Assembly: GCA_004525825.1 (NCBI GenBank)
Contig: SPBY01000008.1
Coordinates: 1-17,673, forward strand
Length of the DNA: 17,673 bases
Direction: 5' to 3'
Source of the DNA: Bacteroidia bacterium
Lineage (GTDB): Bacteria > Bacteroidota > Bacteroidia > Bacteroidales > GCA-2748055
Under the pieces are notes generated by a model. The model was not told where the DNA came from, made no database searches, and saw only the letters and a list, made by a program, of their open reading frames with translations. Below are positions 6,540-13,151 of this stretch, piece after piece. Every line of letters starts with the position of its first letter. The stretch's first letter is position 1. The position numbers and the translations under genes were made by a program.

Positions 6540-8621
6540 CTAAGGGGTAGGGGTGTAGTTCCAGTCGAGCCCGTAGCGGTCACTTACATCCAGCCGGGGC
6601 ATGGGCCCGTCCAGGGGATGAAGGTCTTTTACGTACCAGTCGAACCACTCCATCTGCCTGTAGAGGACATCGATCTGGCCCACCTGCTTGCTATTTCCGT
6701 GACCTTCACCGGGGTATTGCACCAGCCTGACGGCCGGATGGTCGTTCATTTTCATGCGCCGGTAGAGCTCAAAGCTCTGGGAAGGGTGCACGCGGGTATC
6801 GGCTGCCCCGCCGTAGATCAGGGTGGCGGTTTTGCTCTGGTGGGCCCAGTAGATGGGACTGCGTTCCAGGTCAAGCTGCCACTGCTCTTCCAGCTTTTTA
6901 CCGGAGTGCACATACAGCTCTTCATAGGGGATGTCGGTGGTTCCCCGCTTGCTGATGTTGTTGCTGATCCCCACAAACATGCAAACGGCCTTCACATACC
7001 GGGTATAGTAGGTGGCAAACCAGCCTGAGGCATATCCCCCGTAGGATCCTCCTGCCAGTCCCACCCGTTCAGGATCGGCTCCTTTATCCCGTATGGCCCA
7101 TTCGATGCCATCGGCAATATCATCAAACTCTGTTCCGGCCGGATCCATAAATCCTTCCATACCAAAGTCAACCCCATAGCCTGTACTGGCCCGGTAATTG
7201 AGGTAGAGCACCAGGTATCCTTTCCCGGCCATGACCTGTCCGGGGGTGCCATAGCTGCTCAGCCAGCCATTGGAGTGGTGCGATTCGGGTCCGCCGTGTA
7301 CATATACAATCAGCGGATAGGATTTCCCTGCCTCATAGTCCACAGGGTGGATCAAAATGCCTTCTATCACCTGTCCGTCCCTGGCCTGGTAAGAGATTAC
7401 CTCCTGTTTGCCCAGTTTCTTCTCCTGAAGGACTGGATTCAACTTGCTTATTTTTTCAGGATCATTTTTTCCATCCCAGCGATAGAGGTTTATATAGTCG
7501 CCAGGAGTGGAGCCGGTAAAGACAAAGTCCTGGAAGTCCGAGTCGAACCTGGGGGGACTAAAAATGATTCCGCATTCTGCCCCATTCAGGACGATCTTTC
7601 TTTTTCCACCCTTCACCGGAATGGTATTCAGGGTGGGATATACTCCTTCCGAAGCATGGAAGAGCACATGCTCATCGTCCTTCCAGTTCACCCAGCTCAC
7701 ATGACCCCTGAACTTTTCAGGGCTAAGGTTGGAGATGGAACCGGAGTTCAGATCGATCACAAAGGCCTGGCTTACTGCGTGGTCATTGATATTTAGTGCT
7801 GCAGCGTAGGCCAGGTACTTGCCATTGGGACTGAAAACATAGTTGCCAAGTTTTCCTTCATTTTGTGAAACCTGTTTCATGTGGCCCGTCTCCAGGTCGA
7901 TCAGGTAGATGCGCCTGAACATATAACTATGGTCAATAAGATTCTGTGGAGAGAGGGTGACAGCCAGCTGTGTACCCTGGTGGTTAAATTCAAAATCCCA
8001 GGCATTGGCCCCGTCAGTCAGCTGCCAGGTACTGATCTGCTTCCACTGGTCGTCGAACCAGGCCATGTGCAGGTGGTTATTAAGCAGGTTTTCTTCGTAA
8101 TAGATAAAGTCGTAGCCCCTCTTCTTAAGCTCGTTTTCGCGTGCACTTACAGAGCTGCTGGAGAGGTAGGCTATGCCTTTTTTTCCGGGCTGCCATTTGA
8201 AACTTGAAACACCCGATTCCTCCTGGGTCAGTTTTTTCATATGGCTTCCGGAGGCATCCATTACCCATACCTGTGTAGCCTTTCCATTTTCTGCATAGAG
8301 GAATCCAATGTGTTCACCGTCAGGGCTGTATTGGGGCGACCGGCCTTGAACATCCCCACTGAACAGTGGCACGGGAGATGGATATGAAGGCATATCTCTG
8401 AAGTACTCGATCCTGGATCCTCCTGGATCCTCGTTGGGGCCCCTGGGGGTGGAAACTGAAAAAATAAGTTCATCTTTTACCGGGTTTAATTCGAGTCCAC
8501 CCATGGATTCCAGTTGCAGGAGATCTGCGGGCGAAAGCACATCCTGGCTGTTAGCCTGGAATGATAGCGTAAGTAAAATCCCGGATAAAAGAAGGGCGAT
8601 TAGCTGTGATTTCAGTTTCAT
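6540..8621 (-). CDS. Exported S9-family (prolyl oligopeptidase/DPP-like) serine peptidase
   Basis: 693 residues from the ATG at 8619-8621, chosen because it opens with a clear signal peptide (MKLKSQLIALLLSGILLTL, likely cut after QANS). The reading frame runs 56 codons further upstream but that stretch is antisense to the deacetylase and does not look like a protein start. Residues about 30-430 look like a WD40/TolB-like beta propeller (repeats such as GRSPQYSPDGEHIGFLY and YVFSPNGKYLAYAA). The C-terminal alpha/beta hydrolase (about 440-690) has YVHGGPESH (oxyanion region), nucleophile Ser526 in G-G-S-Y-G-G, Asp608 in G-A-A-D-T-R and His641 in G-E-G-H-G, a complete triad. Members cleave short peptides, often after proline or alanine. 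It is convergent with the TIM-barrel gene (46-base gap) and divergent from the deacetylase. No link to sugar metabolism is evident beyond location. Confidence 0.93.
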   Translation of the reverse strand: MKLKSQLIALLLSGILLTLSFQANSQDVLSPADLLQLESMGGLELNPVKDELIFSVSTPRGPNEDPGGSRIEYFRDMPSYPSPVPLFSGDVQGRSPQYSPDGEHIGFLYAENGKATQVWVMDASGSHMKKLTQEESGVSSFKWQPGKKGIAYLSSSSVSARENELKKRGYDFIYYEENLLNNHLHMAWFDDQWKQISTWQLTDGANAWDFEFNHQGTQLAVTLSPQNLIDHSYMFRRIYLIDLETGHMKQVSQNEGKLGNYVFSPNGKYLAYAAALNINDHAVSQAFVIDLNSGSISNLSPEKFRGHVSWVNWKDDEHVLFHASEGVYPTLNTIPVKGGKRKIVLNGAECGIIFSPPRFDSDFQDFVFTGSTPGDYINLYRWDGKNDPEKISKLNPVLQEKKLGKQEVISYQARDGQVIEGILIHPVDYEAGKSYPLIVYVHGGPESHHSNGWLSSYGTPGQVMAGKGYLVLYLNYRASTGYGVDFGMEGFMDPAGTEFDDIADGIEWAIRDKGADPERVGLAGGSYGGYASGWFATYYTRYVKAVCMFVGISNNISKRGTTDIPYEELYVHSGKKLEEQWQLDLERSPIYWAHQSKTATLIYGGAADTRVHPSQSFELYRRMKMNDHPAVRLVQYPGEGHGNSKQVGQIDVLYRQMEWFDWYVKDLHPLDGPMPRLDVSDRYGLDWNYTPTP
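8411..8430. repeat. Two-copy tandem 10-base repeat inside the S9 peptidase gene
   Basis: TCCTGGATCC occurs twice back to back (8411-8420 and 8421-8430), within the part of the gene coding roughly residues 64-71. The unit is not a multiple of three, so loss or gain of one copy would shift the frame. Two copies are few and this may be chance. Confidence 0.6.
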
Positions 8622-8658
8622 AATGGCTAGATTTGATTTGACTAAAGGTAAAAATTTT
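8622..8658. promoter_or_regulatory. 37-base divergent gap between S9 peptidase and deacetylase
   Basis: Only 37 bases separate the two start codons. The gap holds ATTTGATTTGACTAAAGGTAA. On the minus strand TACCTTTA (8650 to 8643) resembles the Bacteroidota -7 box (TAnnTTTG) about 21 bases before the peptidase ATG. Any -33 boxes must lie inside the opposite gene's coding sequence, and none is convincing. An ATG at 8623 would lengthen the deacetylase by 12 residues and leave essentially no gap. Confidence 0.35.
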
Positions 8659-9486
8659 ATGGAAAAGAGAAGATTCACCCTGTGTGCCTCCCTGATCCTG
8701 TTGCTTGGCTTAAACGGCCTGCAGGCACAGGAAAAACAGAGCCTTAAGTTTGCGTGGCCGGAGGAAAAAAAGGCGGCAGTATGCCTCACTTACGACGACG
8801 GACTGGATTGCCATCTCGATGTGGCTGCCCCTGCCCTGGAGAGGCATGGATTCAGGGGAACCTTTTATGTGACCGGAAACTCTGTGTCGCTGAATTCACG
8901 TACCGGTGAATGGCGGGCCATGGCCGCCAGGGGACACGAACTGGGAAACCATACCCTGTTTCATCCCTGCCACGGAAGCACCTACGATTGGGTGAAGCCG
9001 GAATACGATCTGGACTCCTATACCCTGGAGCGCCTAATGAGCGAGCTGTTTACGGCCAACAGCCTGTTGAAGGCAGTGGATGGCAGGGAGGAGCGGAGTT
9101 TTGCCTATACCTGTACCAACCATACCATTAAGGGGCTTAGCTTTGTGGATGATATCCGGACCCTTTTTCCCGCGGCCAGGGGAGGCGGGGAGATGCCGGC
9201 CGCCATGGACCAGGTCGATCCTTACTATGTGCCTTCCTGGGGCGTAGTGGATCCCACCGGGGAGGAACTCATACAATATGTGGAACAGGCAATTGAGCAG
9301 GGGACCATGGCCGTGATTATGTTCCATAGCGTGGGTGGGGGCTATCTGAATGTTTCCAGCGAGGCCCATGAACAACTGCTATCTTACCTGGATGAGCATA
9401 GCGATATCCTGTGGGTGGATACCTTTCAGAATGTAATGAAGCATGTGAGCAGCGAACTCCTTCCCTTTCAGGCTTTTACAGAATAG
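8659..9486 (+). CDS. Exported polysaccharide deacetylase-like (NodB/CE4 fold) protein
   Basis: 275 residues from the ATG at 8659. This start gives a good signal peptide (MEKRRFTLCASLILLLGLN, likely cut after LQA at 21-23); an in-frame ATG at 8623 adds 12 residues with a poorer signal. NodB-homology motifs are visible: motif 1 T-Y-D-D-G with D46 (catalytic base) and D47 (metal), motif 2 H98-T-L-F-H102 (metal ligands), and a late F-H-S-V-G-G-G segment that matches the motif carrying the catalytic His. The central region (about 140-220) lacks an obvious R-P-P-Y motif 3, replaced by the segment around Y-T-C-T-N-H, so it is a divergent member. Such enzymes remove N- or O-acetyl groups from chitin-like or xylan substrates; in this neighbourhood deacetylation of hemicellulose is plausible but unproven. 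It is convergent with the PKD gene. Confidence 0.87.
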   Translation: MEKRRFTLCASLILLLGLNGLQAQEKQSLKFAWPEEKKAAVCLTYDDGLDCHLDVAAPALERHGFRGTFYVTGNSVSLNSRTGEWRAMAARGHELGNHTLFHPCHGSTYDWVKPEYDLDSYTLERLMSELFTANSLLKAVDGREERSFAYTCTNHTIKGLSFVDDIRTLFPAARGGGEMPAAMDQVDPYYVPSWGVVDPTGEELIQYVEQAIEQGTMAVIMFHSVGGGYLNVSSEAHEQLLSYLDEHSDILWVDTFQNVMKHVSSELLPFQAFTE

Positions 9487-9516
9487 TCAGGCCGCTCAGA
9501 GGAGTGAAGGATTTGC

Positions 9517-11193
9517 TTATTGTTTTGGATAGAGGAAGGTAACATCGCCGGTCAGAACTTCCTGTTCCCCTCCGGAATAGGTAATCCAGGCCTTGTATAT
9601 GTAGACACCATATTGGGCCAGATCGCCTGTCACCATGTACCCGTCCCATCCCACATATACTTCATTGCTTTCAAATATTCTATGTCCAAGCCTGGTGAAG
9701 ATGACCATTCTAAATTCCGTAGCCCCGTTCACTTTGGGGTGAAAAACAGTGTTATCATCGTTTCCCGGGGTCCATGCTCCTCCTGTGGGTCCCGTACCGT
9801 TCCAGACAAAGGCGTTGGGAAATGTGGCCTCACCTTCTCCCACCGGGACGTTCACCAGCGATTCACGTACCAGGGTGTCCACACAGCCCTCGTCGCTCCA
9901 TGCGTAGAGGGTGACCGTATAGCTTCCCGGGACAATGTAGTCGTGGGAAGGGCTTTGTTCATCGGAAGTGCTTCCATCTCCGAAATCCCAGCTGTACTCT
10001 ACCGCGTTGACAGACTTATTAAAAAAGGTGTATTTGGTATCCACCGTGCTGGGCTCCGCGAAATCAAAGTCAGCCTGAGGAAGCTCATGTATCAGGACGA
10101 TCTCTTCGGTTTGATTGCTTCCCGACAAGCCGGTCACTTCCAAGGTCACATGGTGCTCTTTGCTCTCAAGGAAGGTGTGTGTGGGATTGGCTTCAGTGGA
10201 AACAGAACCATCATCAAAATCCCAGGCATAGCTGTCAGCATAGCGGCTGTGGTTCCTGAATGGAACTTCCAGGGGAGGACAACCGGAGGTGTCGGGCGAA
10301 AAGGCAGCCACCGGCGGCGGTGGAAAAATCTGGATCTGCCGGCTCTGGGTGTCCGAGCACTGTGCAGAGAAGGCTTTCAATGTGATGTCGAAAATACCGT
10401 AGGTATCGTATTCATGAATGCCAGGATCCCTGTCCGGACTGCTTCTCCCGTCGCCAAAATCCCACAGGAAGCTCCAGTTTCCCAGGGTCTGGTTACTTAG
10501 AGTAACGGTGACATGGGGATATAGCAGGGTCTGGGGGATGACCGTAAAATCGGCCCCGGGGGTCGGGTATATCTCCACGCTGCCACTTGCCGAGTCCACA
10601 CAACCGAAGTCTGTTTCCACCTTCAACTTTGTGGCAAAGCTCTCGGGCTGATCTCCGCTTTCTAAAACATAGGTATGTATGGTCCAGTTGGTGGAGGTGG
10701 TCTTGCCGCTTCCGTCCCCGTAATCCCAGGTATAAAGGGGATAGCCCTCCCTGCCTCTTAACACCACATCGGCGGGACTGCAAATATCACCCTCATCCAC
10801 GGAAAAGGTCATGTTGGGCAGGGCGTGGACCTCCATCACCAGGGTGTCGAATACCTCGGTTTCCAGGTCCATGTACTCCTGGTGTTCGATGACCTTGTGA
10901 ATGATGTACTCATTGCGTCCCAGCTGGTTGTTCAGAAAGAGGGTGAATATGCCGGAGGGAAGGTTGACCAGCGTTTCCATTTTTCCTCTGAGTTCTACCA
11001 GGAGCTCGAAACGGGAGGTATCTACTTCCCCTGTGATCAGGATCTCTGCAATGCTTTGATTGTTACTCAGCACACACCAGCCATCATCCTGGGTTAGGAA
11101 TTCAGCAAAGGGGGGACCCTGGGCCACAGCTATACCTTCCACCGAAAGGAAGAAGATGATTCCTATGAAAAGCTGAGAGGTCCGTCCCTTCAT
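9517..11193 (-). CDS. PKD-repeat surface protein with type IX secretion (type B) sorting domain
   Basis: 558 residues. Signal peptide at 1-24 (hydrophobic IGIIFFLSVEGIAVA). Residues about 28-123 form a beta-rich N-terminal region of no recognised family. Four PKD-like modules follow, each marked by a W-D-x-G/D-D-G core: W156-D-Y-G-D-G, W244-D-F-G-D-G, W324-D-F-D-D-G and W402-D-F-G-D-G. The last about 100 residues form the gliding-motility-associated type B sorting domain: FPNAFVWNG (458-466), R495-M-V-I-F-T-R-L-G-H-R-I-F, G515-W-D-G and Y531-I-Y-K. Type B domains direct export across the outer membrane by the type IX machinery. No catalytic domain is visible; a binding or structural role is likely. 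It starts 24 bases after the Gfo/Idh/MocA gene at 11218-12504 on the same strand and may share its transcript. Confidence 0.92.
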   Translation of the reverse strand: MKGRTSQLFIGIIFFLSVEGIAVAQGPPFAEFLTQDDGWCVLSNNQSIAEILITGEVDTSRFELLVELRGKMETLVNLPSGIFTLFLNNQLGRNEYIIHKVIEHQEYMDLETEVFDTLVMEVHALPNMTFSVDEGDICSPADVVLRGREGYPLYTWDYGDGSGKTTSTNWTIHTYVLESGDQPESFATKLKVETDFGCVDSASGSVEIYPTPGADFTVIPQTLLYPHVTVTLSNQTLGNWSFLWDFGDGRSSPDRDPGIHEYDTYGIFDITLKAFSAQCSDTQSRQIQIFPPPPVAAFSPDTSGCPPLEVPFRNHSRYADSYAWDFDDGSVSTEANPTHTFLESKEHHVTLEVTGLSGSNQTEEIVLIHELPQADFDFAEPSTVDTKYTFFNKSVNAVEYSWDFGDGSTSDEQSPSHDYIVPGSYTVTLYAWSDEGCVDTLVRESLVNVPVGEGEATFPNAFVWNGTGPTGGAWTPGNDDNTVFHPKVNGATEFRMVIFTRLGHRIFESNEVYVGWDGYMVTGDLAQYGVYIYKAWITYSGGEQEVLTGDVTFLYPKQ

Positions 11194-11217
11194 ACAAGAA
11201 ATTTATGTTACAATGTT

Positions 11218-12504
11218 CTAATAGTCATTAAAATCCCATTTTCCGCGGAAGGGCCTGGTGAGCATGCTATTTGCAGCGTCATCATCAATAAAGCGTTCGT
11301 GGGCTGGCTTCCATTTCAGGGGCCGCTCAAGAGCATAGCCAATGTTCACAATGTTGCATAAGGAAGCAGTTCTGTGTCCGGTTTCCACATCCGATACGGG
11401 ACGGGTTCGTTTCTTAATGGCGTCGATCCAGTCCTGATAATGGTTATCGCTGGTATAGAGCGCTGTGTCGCTTTCCTTTAGCTCCAGTTCTGTAAGCCCT
11501 TCAATGTCTGAACGGTAAAAACCGCGGCTCACCTCGATCTTTCCTTCCGAGCCCAGGAACTGTACAGCGTTGAAACTTCCCCAGTCCACATGATTCATCA
11601 CTACTCCGTTTTCGTATACCATCTTCATTCCTCTTTTGGCTCCATGTTCGGGCGGGATAAATTCTACCGGTCCCGACTTGTCCATGCCCATGGCCCACTG
11701 GGCGATATCAAACATGTGTGCTCCCCAGTCGGTGACCTGTCCACCTCCATATCCGCGGTAGGCTCTCCAATTGGCCCATGATCTGCTTTCAATGGGGGGT
11801 GCCAGCTCCGCGTTGTAGTTCCGGAACAGCGAAGGACCCACCCACAGATCCCAGTTCAGGTTTTCAGGAACCGGTTCTGCGAGAAGTTCGCAGGCCATCC
11901 AAGGATCGCCCACGCTTACATTGATCTCTTTCACTTCGCCTATATATCCATTGGAGACCATCTCACAGGCATGTCTGAAATTTCTCCAGGAACGTTGCAT
12001 GTTGCCGGTCTGAAATACCCGGTCATATTTCCTGGCCGCATCCACCATGGCCCGGCCCTCGGCTACGGTAGCTGCCAGGGGTTTTTCACAATAGATGTCC
12101 TTGCCAGCCTTGGCGGCATCCACGGCCATCTTGGCATGCCAGTGATCGGGAGCTACTATGACCACCGCATCGATGTCTTTTCTATCCAGAAGTTCAAGAT
12201 AGTTTTCATAGGTATCCACCGTTTGGCTACCCCCCTCGAGCTTCGTGGCATTGAGAGTTTCAGCAGCCGTTTTAAAGGCCTCCAATTTTATCGTATCCAC
12301 ATCACAGGCCGCCAGGACCAAGGTTTCGGGACACTCGTCCAGACTCCTCACCAGTCCCATGGCTTGTTTCCCTACTCCAATGTATCCCAGGTTGATCCTT
12401 TCGCTCGGGGCGGTCTTAGTGGTTTTCCCCAGGACGTGCTTTGGAATGACCGTAAATGCACCTGTGGCAACTGCCGATTTGCCGATAAACTCTCTTCTTT
12501 TCAT
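11218..12504 (-). CDS. Tat-exported Gfo/Idh/MocA family oxidoreductase (copy 3, canonical EKP)
   Basis: 428 residues. The Tat signal is K-R-R-E-F-I-G at 2-8. The Rossmann glycine loop is I42-G-V-G-K-Q-A, with D68 of ACDVD after it and the canonical E140-K141-P142. The 'APDHWHA' strand (118-124) and the D259-W-G-A-H263 segment of the second domain are intact, with H263 in the place of the catalytic His. It is about 70 residues shorter than the copies at 459-1952 and 2116-3627 and is clearly a separate subfamily rather than a recent duplicate. Similar exported proteins are annotated as sugar dehydrogenases or GH109-like enzymes; nothing here fixes the substrate. It sits between a guanine-deaminase-like gene (78 bases upstream) and a PKD/type IX protein gene (24 bases downstream), all leftward. 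It has its own leader element at 12515-12525. Confidence 0.93.
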   Translation of the reverse strand: MKRREFIGKSAVATGAFTVIPKHVLGKTTKTAPSERINLGYIGVGKQAMGLVRSLDECPETLVLAACDVDTIKLEAFKTAAETLNATKLEGGSQTVDTYENYLELLDRKDIDAVVIVAPDHWHAKMAVDAAKAGKDIYCEKPLAATVAEGRAMVDAARKYDRVFQTGNMQRSWRNFRHACEMVSNGYIGEVKEINVSVGDPWMACELLAEPVPENLNWDLWVGPSLFRNYNAELAPPIESRSWANWRAYRGYGGGQVTDWGAHMFDIAQWAMGMDKSGPVEFIPPEHGAKRGMKMVYENGVVMNHVDWGSFNAVQFLGSEGKIEVSRGFYRSDIEGLTELELKESDTALYTSDNHYQDWIDAIKKRTRPVSDVETGHRTASLCNIVNIGYALERPLKWKPAHERFIDDDAANSMLTRPFRGKWDFNDY

Positions 12505-12514
12505 AATTATGTGG

Positions 12515-12525
12515 TTTAGTTAGGT
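12515..12525 (-). promoter_or_regulatory. Leader element ACCTAACTAAA upstream of Gfo/Idh/MocA copy 3
   Basis: On the minus strand ACCTAACTAAA ends 10 bases before the ATG at 12504. It differs from the element at 1965-1975 at one base and shares CTAACTAAA with the one at 2098-2108. It lies in the 78-base gap after the deaminase gene, which could therefore also hold a promoter for this gene. Confidence 0.35.
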
Positions 12526-12582
12526 TTTAGCTCGCTCCATAAAAGTAGCAGATGATCCTTAAAAAGCAATGAAAGTGTGGGT

Positions 12583-13056
12583 TTAATAGATAATTTTGTC
12601 CTCCAGGCCCTTCCATTCCTCCAGCAAGAGGTCCATTTCCGGGATTCCTATTTGTGTGGTATTCATCTCCCTCTGGCCGGGGAGCCGGGCAAACTCTTCA
12701 TAAAGTTGACGGTCCATAAATCCAATATCACTAGCCTTTTCCCTATCACTGCAAAAATAGAGATGGCGAATATCGGCCCAGTAGATAGCTGCCAGGCACA
12801 TGGGACAGGGTTCAAAGTTGGAATAGAGGGTGGCACCGGTGAGATGGGGATTTTTTTCCAGGGCGCAGGCATTCCGTATGGCACTGATTTCGGCATGAGC
12901 CGTGGGATCGTTTGAACTGAGGACGCAGTTGTGACCCCGGCCAATGACCTTCCCGTCCCTTACTACAATGGCTCCGAAGGGTCCGCCGTCCCGCGCCCTT
13001 ATACCGGCAGCAGCTTCTTCAACGGCCATTTGAAGGAAGATCTTGTGAGCATTCAT
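12583..13056 (-). CDS. guaD: Guanine deaminase-like cytidine/deoxycytidylate deaminase-fold enzyme
   Basis: 157 residues, close to the 156 of Bacillus-type guanine deaminase, with no export signal, so cytoplasmic. The zinc site is complete: H54-A-E56 in the DPTAHAE segment and P83-C84-P-M-C87. GGPFGAIVV (24-32) forms the substrate-side strand, and the C-terminal tail after about 130, which in the Bacillus enzyme folds over the neighbouring active site, is present. The expected reaction is guanine to xanthine plus ammonia, in purine salvage; tRNA adenosine deaminase TadA is a less likely alternative because the LYSNFEPCPMCLAAIYWA pattern fits the guanine deaminase branch. It is divergent from the cellobiose phosphorylase gene (95-base gap) and upstream of Gfo/Idh/MocA copy 3. 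It has no evident link to the surrounding sugar genes. Confidence 0.85.
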   Translation of the reverse strand: MNAHKIFLQMAVEEAAAGIRARDGGPFGAIVVRDGKVIGRGHNCVLSSNDPTAHAEISAIRNACALEKNPHLTGATLYSNFEPCPMCLAAIYWADIRHLYFCSDREKASDIGFMDRQLYEEFARLPGQREMNTTQIGIPEMDLLLEEWKGLEDKIIY

Positions 13057-13151
13057 CAGTTGTGAATTTAATGCAATTTTAAACCTCTCGATCGATTTAT
13101 GTATATTTATCTTTAGTAAAAAACCAGGACCATACTCTAACAGAAAATTTC
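13057..13151. promoter_or_regulatory. Divergent intergenic region, guaD-like / cellobiose phosphorylase
   Basis: This 95-base A/T-rich gap lies between divergent starts. TATCTTTA at 13108-13115 matches seven of eight positions of the Bacteroidota -7 box on the plus strand, 36 bases before the phosphorylase ATG. No TTTG -33 box is seen at a suitable distance. CTCTAACAGAAAA at 13136-13148 is a weak relative of the leader element in front of the Gfo/Idh/MocA genes. Confidence 0.35.

Noticed and set aside
8434..8658. 75-codon upstream extension of the deacetylase frame
   Set aside because: It overlaps the 5' end of the S9 peptidase gene on the other strand and would bury the deacetylase signal peptide.
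8622..8789. 56-codon upstream extension of the S9 peptidase frame
   Set aside because: It is antisense to the start of the deacetylase, puts residues before a well-formed signal peptide, and looks random.
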